NCBI RefSeq assembly: GCF_003443995.1
Contig: NZ_QWEY01000010.1
Span: 1-64,000 of the forward strand
Direction of reading: 5' to 3'
DNA: 64,000 bases
From: Pseudotabrizicola alkalilacus
GTDB lineage: Bacteria > Pseudomonadota > Alphaproteobacteria > Rhodobacterales > Rhodobacteraceae
The notes under the pieces were generated by a model that worked only from the letters and a program-made list of their open reading frames with translations, was not told the DNA's origin and did no database searches. Of this stretch, positions 8,217 through 16,780 are shown piece after piece. The position numbers and the translations under genes were made by a program. Each line of letters begins with the position of its first letter. The first letter of the stretch is position 1.

Positions 8217-9143
8217 TTATGCGACAGTCCCGGCTCTTGCCACCATTTCGCGTGCAATCGCCGCCCCCAGCCGTGCGTTGTTCAGAACAAGGGCGATATT
8301 GGCGGTCAGAGAGCGGCCTTCGGTCATTTCATACATCCGGTCCAGCAGATAGGGCGTCACCGCCTTGGCGCTGATCCCCTCTGCCTCGGCCTGATGCAGC
8401 GCACGCTCGATGACCGGGGTGATCTCATGGCTGGCAATCTCGGCCTCCACCGGGATCGGGTTGGCCACCAGCTGTCCGCCGGGCAGGCCAAGGGCGGTAC
8501 GCAGGATCTGCGCGGCGGCAATGTCGCCCGCTGTATCCATCCGCAGTGGCGCCTTCAGACCGGATGAGCGCGACCAGAACGCCGGAAACTCATCCTGCCC
8601 GAAAGCGATCACCGGCACGCCATGGGTTTCCAGCACCTCCAGCGTTTTGGGCAAGTCCAGAATCGCCTTGGCGCCCGCTGCCACCACCGTTACCGGGGTC
8701 GCTGCCAGCTCCATCAGATCGGCAGAGATATCAAAGGTGGTTTCCGCCCCGCGATGCACCCCGCCGATGCCGCCGGTGGCAAAGACCGAAATCCCCGCCA
8801 GATGCGCGCAGATCATCGTTGCCGCCACCGTGGTCGCGCCGATGCCGCCCGTGGCAAGGCACGCCGCCAGATCGGCGCGGCTCAGTTTGGCCACATCCTG
8901 CGCCTGCCCCAGCCGGTCCAGCTCATCCGCCGTCAGACCGATGTGAATCTGACCGTCCATGATGGCGATGGTCGCAGGCACCGCGCCATGCTTGCGGATC
9001 TCATCCTCGACCGCCCGCGCAGTTTCCACATTCTGCGGAAACGGCATGCCATGGGTGATGATGGTTGATTCCAGTGCCACGATGGCCGCGCCAGTGGCGC
9101 GCGCTTGTGCCACTTCGGGCGAGAATGTCAGCGGTAGCATCAT
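8217..9143 (-). CDS. psuG: Pseudouridine-5'-phosphate glycosidase
   Basis: Splits pseudouridine 5'-phosphate into uracil and ribose 5-phosphate, the second step of pseudouridine breakdown. Family signatures are VALESTIITHGMPFPQN near residue 23, GGIGATTVAATM and FATGGIGGVHRG in the middle. 308 residues, a normal length. The reading frames of psuK and psuG overlap by four bases (ATGA), so they are translationally coupled; the second of two adjacent ATG codons (9140) is an alternative start. The PfkB kinase upstream supplies its substrate, which supports the call strongly. Confidence 0.95.
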   Translation of the reverse strand: MMLPLTFSPEVAQARATGAAIVALESTIITHGMPFPQNVETARAVEDEIRKHGAVPATIAIMDGQIHIGLTADELDRLGQAQDVAKLSRADLAACLATGGIGATTVAATMICAHLAGISVFATGGIGGVHRGAETTFDISADLMELAATPVTVVAAGAKAILDLPKTLEVLETHGVPVIAFGQDEFPAFWSRSSGLKAPLRMDTAGDIAAAQILRTALGLPGGQLVANPIPVEAEIASHEITPVIERALHQAEAEGISAKAVTPYLLDRMYEMTEGRSLTANIALVLNNARLGAAIAREMVARAGTVA

Positions 9144-10027
9144 GATCCGATATCTCCAGAAACATAGTCAGCAGCAGCGCGCAGCGCCGCCTCCAAAGCC
9201 TGCGCGCGCGGCTCCCCGCGCGCTTCGGCCACGATATGCGCGGCCATGAAGGTGTCGCCGGCGCCCGTCACCCGTGTGACCAGCACCTGCGGCGGCCGCC
9301 CGGTGATCACACCTTGCCCCGCCGTCCCCATGGCTGCGTCGCGCCCGCCATCGGTCACCAGCACACGCGCCGCGCCCCGCGCCAGCAAGGCCTCTGCTGC
9401 CTCCGCCGCACTTTCATAGCGGCCTTTGGCGATCAGCCCGGCTTCCTCAAGGTTAACATAAAGTGTCGCACTCGGATGCCCCAACAGCGGCAACAACCGT
9501 TCTGCCTTGCCGGGGCTGGCCGGGGCCACCCGCAGATCGGCCTGTGCAAACAGCGGCGAACGCGCAATGTCGGAAATCAGCGCCTCGGTCAGATTGCCAT
9601 CCAGCGCGATCAGACCGGCATAGGGCTGGGCCACAGACCCCAGCGCGCCATCGCCAAGCGCGCGCAGAATCTTGTCGCCCGCCATTTCCAGCGAATGCGC
9701 ATCGGCAATCGCCGCAATCAACCCGTTCGCCCCCTCAATCGCCATATAGCGGTCGGTCGGCAGATCATCCGAGCGGTAGACATGTGAGCAGTCCAGCCCC
9801 ATCCGCAGACAGGCCGCGATCAGCTCGTCGCCCTCTGCATCGCGCCCCACCGCCGTCAGCAGCGCCGGCCGCAGGCCAAAGCGGGTCAGGGTCATCGCGA
9901 TGTTCATCGCAACCCCTCCCGGCAACCGGGTGATCCGCCCCGGCACATCCGACCCCAGCCGCAACGATGCGGGCGCGCGGCCGATGATGTCCCACAGCAC
10001 CGACCCTATGCACAGAATGTCGCTCAT
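9140..10027 (-). CDS. psuK: PfkB-family kinase, probable pseudouridine kinase
   Basis: Ribokinase-like sugar/nucleoside kinase that would phosphorylate pseudouridine for psuG. The N-terminal GS-WD-I-G strand and PGGVAMNIA motif are at residues 5-45; the C-terminal VTGAGDTF carries the catalytic Asp and anion hole. 295 residues from the ATG at 10027. In-frame codons further upstream fall in hairpin-rich DNA and are not conserved. The assignment to pseudouridine rests on coupling to psuG. Confidence 0.88.
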   Translation of the reverse strand: MSDILCIGSVLWDIIGRAPASLRLGSDVPGRITRLPGGVAMNIAMTLTRFGLRPALLTAVGRDAEGDELIAACLRMGLDCSHVYRSDDLPTDRYMAIEGANGLIAAIADAHSLEMAGDKILRALGDGALGSVAQPYAGLIALDGNLTEALISDIARSPLFAQADLRVAPASPGKAERLLPLLGHPSATLYVNLEEAGLIAKGRYESAAEAAEALLARGAARVLVTDGGRDAAMGTAGQGVITGRPPQVLVTRVTGAGDTFMAAHIVAEARGEPRAQALEAALRAAADYVSGDIGS

Positions 10028-10036
10028 CAAGCCCCG

Positions 10037-10094
10037 CACTTCTGAGGGGCAAGCCCCACACCTTTGAGGGGCAAGGCCCCAAACTGGGGGCCTT
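10037..10094. repeat. Direct repeat and nested hairpins between bdhA and psuK
   Basis: Two near-identical units, 10037-10058 (starting CACTTCTGAGGGGCAAG) and 10059-10081 (starting CACCTTTGAGGGGCAAG), each hold a GGGGCAAG(G)CCCC hairpin. The second can instead pair through AAGGCCCC (10073-10080) with GGGGCCTT (10087-10094). There is no T-run, so this is more likely an mRNA-stabilising or processing element than a terminator. Confidence 0.6.
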
Positions 10095-10106
10095 GATGGC
10101 GCGGCG

Positions 10107-10880
10107 TTACAGCGCCGTCCAGCCCCCATCGACCGAAATCGTGGTCCCGGTGATCTGTGCCGCCGCGTCTGATGCCAGAAATACCGCCGTCCCGCCGATC
10201 TGTTCGACCGTGGCAAACTCCCGGCTCGGCTGACGCTCCAGCATCACCTGTTTGATCACCGTCTCGCGGTCCATGTTGTGCTTTTTCATCTGATCGGGGA
10301 TCTGCGCCTCGACCAGCGGCGTCAGCACATAGCCGGGGCAGATCGCATTGGCGGTGATCCCCTGCCCGGCACATTCCAGCGCGGTGACCTTGGTAAAGCC
10401 CACCACCCCGTGCTTGGCCGCCACATAGGCCGACTTGTAGGGGCTGGCGGTCAGACCATGGGCGGAGGCGACGTTGATCACCCGGCCCCAACCCTTTTCG
10501 CGCATCATCGGCAACGCCACTGCAGTGGTGTGAAACGCCGAGCTCAGGTTGATCGCCAGAATCGCATCCCACTTGTCGACCGGAAACTCCTCGATCGCCG
10601 CCACATGCTGAATCCCGGCATTGTTGACCAGAATATCGCAGGCCCCCGCTTCGGTAATCAACCGGCGGCAGTCATCGCCCTTAGACATATCAGCGGCGAT
10701 GTAGCGCACCTTTACCCCATGCCGTGCCGCCAAGGCCCCGGCCAGCGCGTGATCTTCCTCGCGGTCGGTGAAACTGTTGATCACGACATCGGCACCGGCC
10801 CGCGCCAGCTCCTCGGCGACACCGAGGCCAATCCCGGAATTCGATCCGGTCACGATGGCGGTCTTGCCCATCAGGATCAT
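10107..10880 (-). CDS. bdhA: 3-hydroxybutyrate dehydrogenase
   Basis: Short-chain dehydrogenase (257 residues) that interconverts (R)-3-hydroxybutyrate and acetoacetate with NAD, the last step of polyhydroxybutyrate use. It shows the TGSNSGIG cofactor loop (residues 11-18), NNAG, the catalytic Ser in NVASAHG and the Y-x3-K pair in YKSAYVAAKHG. ASPYKSAYVAAKHGVVGFTK and the C-terminal GGWTAL are typical of bacterial 3HBDH. GGGGA lies five bases before the ATG. It precedes psuK by 79 bases of hairpin-rich DNA, so read-through is possible. Confidence 0.93.
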   Translation of the reverse strand: MILMGKTAIVTGSNSGIGLGVAEELARAGADVVINSFTDREEDHALAGALAARHGVKVRYIAADMSKGDDCRRLITEAGACDILVNNAGIQHVAAIEEFPVDKWDAILAINLSSAFHTTAVALPMMREKGWGRVINVASAHGLTASPYKSAYVAAKHGVVGFTKVTALECAGQGITANAICPGYVLTPLVEAQIPDQMKKHNMDRETVIKQVMLERQPSREFATVEQIGGTAVFLASDAAAQITGTTISVDGGWTAL

Positions 10881-10958
10881 GGTCTTCCCCTTTGCTGCAT
10901 TTGCGACAGGTTACATGCTGCAAACGCGAATGACAGGGGGCCCCGTTCCCGCAACGCC

Positions 10959-11034
10959 AAAAAAAAACGCCGGCCTGAGCCGGCGTTAAGTTATTGAGGC
11001 AGGTTTCATACAGGCAAGAAACCTATCGAGCAGT
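10959..11034 (-). ncRNA. Candidate small RNA with intrinsic terminator
   Basis: On the minus strand a promoter-like pair (11041-11069) is followed by about 75 bases without an open frame. Two hairpins are seen: AGGTTTC/GAAACCT (7 bp, 11001-11007 with 11018-11024) and a strong GC stem AACGCCGGC/GCCGGCGTT (10966-10974 with 10979-10987) that runs straight into nine T (A at 10959-10967). The layout of promoter, short hairpin, single-stranded linker and terminator is that of a trans-acting sRNA. No known family was recognised. Confidence 0.65.
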
Positions 11035-11040
11035 AGGACT

Positions 11041-11069
11041 TATATACGCCGCCTTGCGCCGATGGCCAA
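11041..11069 (-). promoter_or_regulatory. Promoter of the candidate small RNA
   Basis: On the minus strand TTGGCC (11069-11064), a 17-base spacer and TATATA (11046-11041) fit a sigma-70 promoter, placing the start near 11034. Confidence 0.55.
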
Positions 11070-11147
11070 GTTAAAAGTTTGAAAAGGCTCACAAGCCGCC
11101 GTAGCCTGCACACCAAGAAACCAAGGCCACGGGGGATTGTTGCCGGA

Positions 11148-12974
11148 ATGGGACGTCATTTTTTCTACATCAGACAGGGATTTGCGGCTGCCGTTTTGCT
11201 CGCGATCACCGCTGCTCCCGCGCTTTCACAGCTGGGTGATTCTCCGGCGCATGGCATAGCTATGTATGGCGAGCCTGCCTTGCCCCCGGATTTTGTGTCC
11301 CTGCCCCACGCCAACCCCGATGCGCCAAAGGGCGGGCGCATCGTGTTCGGCGAGTCCGGCAGCTTTGACTCGATGAACCCGTTCATCCTCAAGGGCCGCG
11401 CCCCGGCGGCTGTGGCGAGCCTCACGGTCGAGACCTTGATGGGCCGCTCTTACGACGAACCCTTCTCGATGTACGGCCTTCTGGCCGAATCGATCACCAC
11501 CGACGCGGCCCGGACCTACGCAGAATTTACCCTGCGTGAAGAGGCCCGATTCTCTGACGGCACCCCCGTCACTGTCGAAGACGTGGTCTGGTCGTTCGAA
11601 ACCCTCGGCACCCTCGGCAACCCGCGCTACCACACCGCCTGGAACAAGATCGCGAAATCCGAGGTCACCGGCCCGCGTTCGGTCCGCTTTACCTTCAACG
11701 CCCAAGACCGCGAATTGCCGCTGATCCTCGGCCTGCGCCCGATCCTGCAAAAGGCGCAATGGGAGGGCAAGGTGTTCGAGGAAAGCACACTCACTGCCCC
11801 GATCGGCTCCGGCCCCTATATCGTGGGCGGGTTCGACACCGGGCGCTATGTCAGCTTCAAAAAGAACCCCGACTGGTGGGGCAAGGATCTGCCCTTCAAC
11901 GAGGGCCAGCACAACTTTGACGAGGTACGCTTTGACTACTTCGGCGATGGCGGCGTGGTGTTCGAGGCGTTCAAGGGCGGGCTGATCACCTCCTTTCGCG
12001 AAACCAACCCGGCGAAATGGGCCAACAGCTATAACTGGCCCGAGGTGGCCTCCGGCACGATTGTCAAAACCGAAGTCCCGCACCAGCGCCCCTCGGGGAT
12101 CGAGGGCTTTGTGATGAACACCCGCCGCGCCCTGTTCACCGACTGGCGCGTGCGCGAGGCGATGATCCTGGCTTTCAACTTCGAACTGGTGAACCAGACC
12201 CTGAACGGCGGGGTCACCCCACGTATCCAGTCCTATTTCGGCAACTCGCCGCTGGGTTTCACCCCCGGCACCCCGGCGACGGGCCGCGTGCTGGAGTTGC
12301 TGGAGCCGTTCCGCGCCGACCTGCCCCCCGGCGCGTTGGATGGCTATGCCGTACCCACCGGCGACGGAACCGAGGCGAACCGCCGCAACATCCGCGCCGC
12401 CACCACTCTGCTGGCCGAAGCAGGCTACACCATCGACGCAGGCGTGCTCAAAGACCCGGCAGGCGCGCCTGTCAGCTTCGAGATCCTGCTGGTCAATGGC
12501 GCGCGCGACATGATCTCTGCTGCCGAAATCTATGTCGAAAGCCTCAAACGCCTTGGCATCGCCGCCCGCGTGACCACGGTGGACAACGCGCAATATATCG
12601 AGCGCACAAACGCCTATGCCTTCGACATGACCCATTACATCCGCTCGCTGTCGCTGTCGCCCGGCAACGAACAGACGCTTTACTGGGGATCGGCAGGGGT
12701 GACGGAACCCGGCACCCGCAACTGGATGGGCATGAACAGCCCCGCCGCCGAAGCCATGATCGACACCATGCTGAACGCCCCCGATCAGGAAACCTTTGCC
12801 GCCGCCACACAGGCGCTTGACCGTGTGCTGACCACGGGTAGATATGTCGTGCCGATGTGGTATTCCGATGTCTCGCGGCTGGCGCACAGAAAGGAACTCA
12901 AGTTCCCCGAGCGCCCGCCGCTTTATGGCGACTGGATCGGCTATCAGCCAGAACTCTGGTGGTATGAGCAGTAA
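11148..12974 (+). CDS. YejA-like extracellular solute-binding protein (family 5)
   Basis: Periplasmic peptide-type binding protein of about 608 residues. A signal peptide is seen at residues 8-27 (GFAAAVLLAITAAPALS). The mature start HGIAMYGEPALPPDF...NPDAPKGG and FDSMNPFILKG are hallmarks of YejA, the oligopeptide/microcin C binding protein. The ATG at 11148 directly precedes the signal peptide; an upstream ATG at 11079 would add a basic leader. No permease or ATPase genes follow, so its transporter partners lie elsewhere. Confidence 0.9.
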   Translation: MGRHFFYIRQGFAAAVLLAITAAPALSQLGDSPAHGIAMYGEPALPPDFVSLPHANPDAPKGGRIVFGESGSFDSMNPFILKGRAPAAVASLTVETLMGRSYDEPFSMYGLLAESITTDAARTYAEFTLREEARFSDGTPVTVEDVVWSFETLGTLGNPRYHTAWNKIAKSEVTGPRSVRFTFNAQDRELPLILGLRPILQKAQWEGKVFEESTLTAPIGSGPYIVGGFDTGRYVSFKKNPDWWGKDLPFNEGQHNFDEVRFDYFGDGGVVFEAFKGGLITSFRETNPAKWANSYNWPEVASGTIVKTEVPHQRPSGIEGFVMNTRRALFTDWRVREAMILAFNFELVNQTLNGGVTPRIQSYFGNSPLGFTPGTPATGRVLELLEPFRADLPPGALDGYAVPTGDGTEANRRNIRAATTLLAEAGYTIDAGVLKDPAGAPVSFEILLVNGARDMISAAEIYVESLKRLGIAARVTTVDNAQYIERTNAYAFDMTHYIRSLSLSPGNEQTLYWGSAGVTEPGTRNWMGMNSPAAEAMIDTMLNAPDQETFAAATQALDRVLTTGRYVVPMWYSDVSRLAHRKELKFPERPPLYGDWIGYQPELWWYEQ

Positions 12975-12995
12975 AAGCAAGAAACGGGCAGACAC

Positions 12996-13121
12996 ATGCG
13001 TAAACTTTCCCTGATGGCGGCCACCGCCGCCCTGATCGCCCTGACGGGCTGCGCCACGGTGGATGGCATTGGCCGCGACATCTCCGGCGGCGCCAACCGC
13101 GTCGCGGGCTGGGTCGGCTGA
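12996..13121 (+). CDS. Entericidin-like small lipoprotein
   Basis: A 41-residue protein beginning MRKLSLMAATAALIALTGC. The hydrophobic core and LTGC lipobox mark a lipoprotein, leaving about 23 mature residues (CATVDGIGRDISGGANRVAG). This matches the entericidin A/B family, small envelope lipoproteins linked to toxin-antidote balance in enterics. It starts 21 bases after the YejA-like gene and may share its transcript. The function in this organism is unknown. Confidence 0.8.
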   Translation: MRKLSLMAATAALIALTGCATVDGIGRDISGGANRVAGWVG

Positions 13122-13170
13122 GGCGGTCATGGCCGTTCTGCACAGCCGGGCCCTGATGAAACCCTTGCAA

Positions 13171-13250
13171 AGATGAGTATTTGGAAAGCAGCAATGCAGG
13201 GAGCGTGCCCCTTGGGATTGCTGCTTTGAAAATACTCCCGCCGGAGGCGT
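13171..13250. repeat. REP-like element, full inverted copy
   Basis: AGTATTTGGAAAGCAGCAAT (13176-13195) is mirrored by ATTGCTGCTTTGAAAATACT (13217-13236), followed by CCCGCCGGAGGCGT. Related copies are at 22716-22749, 41219-41252, 44381-44394 and 48978-49009. This one carries both arms. The remainder of 13122-13331 shows nothing else. Confidence 0.75.
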
Positions 13251-13331
13251 CTGTTCTTTCCTCCCGCAGCCGCAGGGATTCGGACAGGGTTTCAGATTGC
13301 ACCGGCGCGCGCGGCGGATTAGGCAAGACCC

Positions 13332-14849
13332 ATGCTGTCCATCCTTGACACCGGCCCCGCCCCGACCGTGCCTTCGCCGTTCAACATGGCGCAGCATGTA
13401 CTGGCGCGCTCTGCTGCGCGCTGGCCTGACAAGACCGCCCTGCAGATTGTAACGCCTTCGAGGGCAGAGACCTGGCGCTATGATCAGCTTCTGGCGGCGG
13501 TGCTGGGCTGTGCCACCGGCCTGCAGGCGCGCGGGCTGCACCCCGGCGACCGCATCCTGATGCGGCTGGGCAGTCAGGTGGAGTTTCCGATCCTGTTTCT
13601 GGGCGCGTTGGCCGCAGGCATGGTGCCGGTGGCGACCTCGTCGCAGCTGACCACCGCCGAGATCACGCCGATGGCCGCGCGCATCGCCCCCCGGCTGATC
13701 GTCGCCAGCCCCGGCGTGGCCCTGCCCCAGGGGCAGTCCTGTCCGGTGCTGGATGACGCCGACATCCGCGCGATGGAGGGCCTGCCGCCTGCGCCCTTTC
13801 ACATGGGCGATCCTGACCGCCCGGGCTATATCATCTTTACCTCCGGCACCTCTGGCACGCCGATGGCGGTGGTCCATGCGCACCGCGCCATCATCGCGCG
13901 CGGCATGATGCATGGCGGGTGGGAGGGGCTGACCGCAGCCGACCGCCTGCTGCATGCCGGGGCGTTCAACTGGACCTATACGCTCGGTACCGGGTTGATG
14001 GACCCGTGGACGGTGGGCGCCACCGCCCTGATCCCCGGCGCGGGCGTGCCGGCAACGCAGCTCGCCAGCCTGTTGCAGCAGTATGGGGCCACCATCTTCG
14101 CCGCCGCTCCGGGCGTCTACCGCCAGATGCTGCGCGCGGCCTTGCCGGCCTTGCCGCATCTGCGCCATGGCCTGTCGGCGGGAGAAAAGCTGAGCCATGA
14201 GGTGCGCGCGGGCTGGACCGAAGCCACCGGCACGCCGCTGTGCGAGGCGCTGGGGATGTCGGAAATCTCGACCTTCATCTCCGAATCCCCGTCTTTGCCC
14301 GCCCCCGGGGGCGCCACCGGCTTTGCCCAGACCGGGCGGCGGATCGCAGCACTTGGCCCCGAGCTCGCGCCCGTGCCGCGCGGCACCCCCGGCCAGCTTG
14401 CCATCGACCGCCGCGATCCCGGCCTGATGCTGGGCTATCTCGACGCGCCCGAGACCACCGCCGCCCGGATGACCGCAGAGTGGTTCCTGACCGGCGATTC
14501 CATTATGATCGGCGATCAGGGCGCCGTCACCTATCTGGGCCGCGACGATGACCAGATGAACGCGGGCGGCTACCGCGTCAGCCCGGTCGAGGTCGAGGCG
14601 GCAATGGCCCGCTTCCCCGGCTTGGCTGAGGCCGCCGTGACCGAGGTGGAGGTCAAACCCGGCGTCACTGTCATTGCCTGTTTCTACACCGCTACAACGC
14701 CGCTGGACGATGCAGCGCTGACCGCCCATGCTGAAACCCATCTGGCGCGCTATAAACAGCCGCGCCTGTTCCACCACCTGCCCGCCCTGCCGCGCGGCGC
14801 CAATGCCAAACTCAACCGCCGCGCGCTGCGCGCTCTGAGGCCCGAATGA
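13332..14849 (+). CDS. AMP-dependent acyl-CoA synthetase/ligase
   Basis: ANL-superfamily adenylating enzyme (505 residues) that should activate a carboxylic acid as acyl-AMP and then acyl-CoA. The P-loop reads FTSGTSGTP (about residues 174-182), lacking the usual trailing Lys. The A5-type motif is EALGMSE, WFLTGD and the hinge GRDDDQMNAGGYRVSP are clear, and the catalytic lysine sits in PRGANAKLNRR near the C-terminus. The acid is unknown; the hinge and ending resemble benzoate/aryl- or short-chain acyl-CoA ligases. It overlaps the next gene by four bases, implying coupled translation. Confidence 0.87.
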   Translation: MLSILDTGPAPTVPSPFNMAQHVLARSAARWPDKTALQIVTPSRAETWRYDQLLAAVLGCATGLQARGLHPGDRILMRLGSQVEFPILFLGALAAGMVPVATSSQLTTAEITPMAARIAPRLIVASPGVALPQGQSCPVLDDADIRAMEGLPPAPFHMGDPDRPGYIIFTSGTSGTPMAVVHAHRAIIARGMMHGGWEGLTAADRLLHAGAFNWTYTLGTGLMDPWTVGATALIPGAGVPATQLASLLQQYGATIFAAAPGVYRQMLRAALPALPHLRHGLSAGEKLSHEVRAGWTEATGTPLCEALGMSEISTFISESPSLPAPGGATGFAQTGRRIAALGPELAPVPRGTPGQLAIDRRDPGLMLGYLDAPETTAARMTAEWFLTGDSIMIGDQGAVTYLGRDDDQMNAGGYRVSPVEVEAAMARFPGLAEAAVTEVEVKPGVTVIACFYTATTPLDDAALTAHAETHLARYKQPRLFHHLPALPRGANAKLNRRALRALRPE

Positions 14850-15493
14850 TCAAACTCGACATCTTTTCCGACCCGGTCTGCCCGTGGTGCTATATCGGCA
14901 AGGCCAACCTTGACCGCGCGCTGGAATCCGCCCCCGACCATCCGTTTGACATCGAATGGCACCCGTTCCAGCTCAACCCCGGCATGCCTGCCGAAGGCGT
15001 TGACCGCGCCGAGTATCTGGAGGCCAAGTTCGGCGGCAAGGCCAAAGCGGTGGAAATCTACGCCCGTGTCGAACAGGCCGCCCGCGACGCCGGGCTGGAG
15101 ATCGACTTTTCGACCATTCCCCGTATGCCCAACACGCTGAACGCGCATCGCCTGATCCACTGGGCGGGGCTGGAGGGGCGGCAGACCGCCATCGTCTCTG
15201 CTCTGTTCCGCGCCTATTGGCGCGAGGGGCGCGACATCGGCGATGCCGCCATCCTGACCGACATCGCCGAGGCCGCCGGGATGGACCGCGCCCTGACCGA
15301 GCGCCTGCTCGCCACCGATGAGGATACCGAGGCGTTGCGCGCCCGCGACATCCACGCCCGCCAGCGGGGGGTGACCGGGGTGCCCTGCTTCATCATTGGC
15401 AATCAATATGTGGTCTCCGGCGCACAGCCGCCGCAGGTCTGGGCGGATGTGCTGGCGGAACTGCGCGGCAGCGCACAGAGCACAGGCAGCTAG
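14846..15493 (+). CDS. DsbA/FrnE-family thioredoxin-fold oxidoreductase
   Basis: 215-residue cytoplasmic DsbA-like protein of the FrnE/2-hydroxychromene-2-carboxylate isomerase group; there is no signal peptide. The active-site CPWC is at residues 12-15, and the cis-proline loop is GVTGVPCFIIGNQYVVSGAQ. Family members are disulfide isomerases or glutathione-linked isomerases. Overlap with the acyl-CoA ligase (ATGA) suggests a shared pathway, perhaps aromatic-acid breakdown, but this is inference. Confidence 0.88.
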   Translation: MIKLDIFSDPVCPWCYIGKANLDRALESAPDHPFDIEWHPFQLNPGMPAEGVDRAEYLEAKFGGKAKAVEIYARVEQAARDAGLEIDFSTIPRMPNTLNAHRLIHWAGLEGRQTAIVSALFRAYWREGRDIGDAAILTDIAEAAGMDRALTERLLATDEDTEALRARDIHARQRGVTGVPCFIIGNQYVVSGAQPPQVWADVLAELRGSAQSTGS

Positions 15494-15548
15494 AGCCATG
15501 GTCGCCCGCCCGCGCGCATGCTAGCGAAGCGCGGAAAGGAGACCCCCG

Positions 15549-16763
15549 ATGTCTCACGCCTCCCCCCAACAGCGCGCGCTTGGTCAGACCGAGTTCATCG
15601 CGCTCATCGCCATGTTGTTTGCCACCATCGCGTTTTCCATCGACGCGATGTTGCCCGCCCTGCCCGAAATTGCCGCCGAACTCAGCCCTGATGCGCCCAA
15701 CAACGCGCAACTGATCCTGACCAGCTTTGTCTTTGGCATGGGGATCGGCACCCTGTTTGCCGGGCCGCTGTCTGACAGTTATGGCCGCAAGACGGTGATT
15801 GTCGGCGGCGCGCTGCTGTATTGTGGCGGCGCTTTGCTGGCCTATATCGCGCCCACGCTGGAAACCATGCTGCTGGCACGGGTGCTGCAAGGCCTGGGCG
15901 CAGCCGGCCCGCGTGTGGTGTCGCTGGCGCTGGTGCGTGATGTGCATTCCGGGCCGCGGATGGCGCGGATCGTCAGCTTTGCGATGATGATCTTTACGCT
16001 GGTCCCTGCCATCGCCCCGCTGCTTGGCCAATACATCATGGCGGGCTTTGGCTGGCGCAGCATTTTTCTGGCTTTCCTTTTATTCTCCGTGGTTTCTGTC
16101 CTGTGGCTCACCTTGCGCCAGCCCGAGACGCTGGCCCGCGCCGACCGTCGCCCGTTTCGCGCAGCCCCACTTTGGGCCGCGCTCAAAGAAGTGCTGTCCA
16201 TGCGCAGCATCCGTCTGTCGATCCTCGCGCAAACCCTTGGCTTTGCGGCATTGTTCGGCACACTCTCCTCCACCCAGCAGCTGTTTGACCAGACCTATGG
16301 CCGTGCCGAAAGCTTTCCGCTGTACTTTGCACTGATCGCGGTGGTCTCCGGTTCGTCTTCGCTCCTGAATGCCTCACTGGTGATGCGTCTGGGCATGCGC
16401 CGGCTGGTCCGGGTGTCGTTTGCCACGCAGATGCTGGTGTCAGCCGCTTTCGTGATTGCCTTCACACTCAACCTCTGGCCCGCGCCCGAGGTGCTGCCGG
16501 TGGAGTTCTTTGCCTATCTGATCTGGACCATCGGCGTGTTCTTCATGGTCGGCATGACCATCGGCAACCTCAACGCCATGGCGCTGGAGCCGGTGGGCCA
16601 TATCGCGGGCATGGCGGCAAGCGTTGTGGGCGCACTGTCAACTGTGTTTTCCGTGATACTGGCCGCGCCCGTGGGTCTGGCCTTCAACGGCACCCCGTTG
16701 CCGTTGATGATCGGCGTGACCCTGTTCACCGGGTTGGCTTACGCAGTGGTGCGCAGGCTGTAG
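15549..16763 (+). CDS. Bcr/CflA-type multidrug efflux MFS transporter
   Basis: Twelve-helix major facilitator protein (404 residues). The loop 2-3 motif GPLSDSYGRKTV and the extended N-terminus (TEFIALIAMLFATIAFSIDAMLPALPEI) are typical of the Bcr/CflA drug:proton antiporters. AAGGAG sits seven bases before the ATG. It is 55 bases after the DsbA-like gene and convergent with mfd. The exported compound is unknown. Confidence 0.9.
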   Translation: MSHASPQQRALGQTEFIALIAMLFATIAFSIDAMLPALPEIAAELSPDAPNNAQLILTSFVFGMGIGTLFAGPLSDSYGRKTVIVGGALLYCGGALLAYIAPTLETMLLARVLQGLGAAGPRVVSLALVRDVHSGPRMARIVSFAMMIFTLVPAIAPLLGQYIMAGFGWRSIFLAFLLFSVVSVLWLTLRQPETLARADRRPFRAAPLWAALKEVLSMRSIRLSILAQTLGFAALFGTLSSTQQLFDQTYGRAESFPLYFALIAVVSGSSSLLNASLVMRLGMRRLVRVSFATQMLVSAAFVIAFTLNLWPAPEVLPVEFFAYLIWTIGVFFMVGMTIGNLNAMALEPVGHIAGMAASVVGALSTVFSVILAAPVGLAFNGTPLPLMIGVTLFTGLAYAVVRRL

Positions 16764-16780
16764 ACAGCCCACCCGCAAAA

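Noticed and set aside
11226-14777. A 1183-codon open frame on the minus strand
   Set aside because: It runs antisense to the YejA-like, entericidin-like and acyl-CoA ligase genes, has low-complexity composition and no family signal; long antisense frames are common at this GC content.
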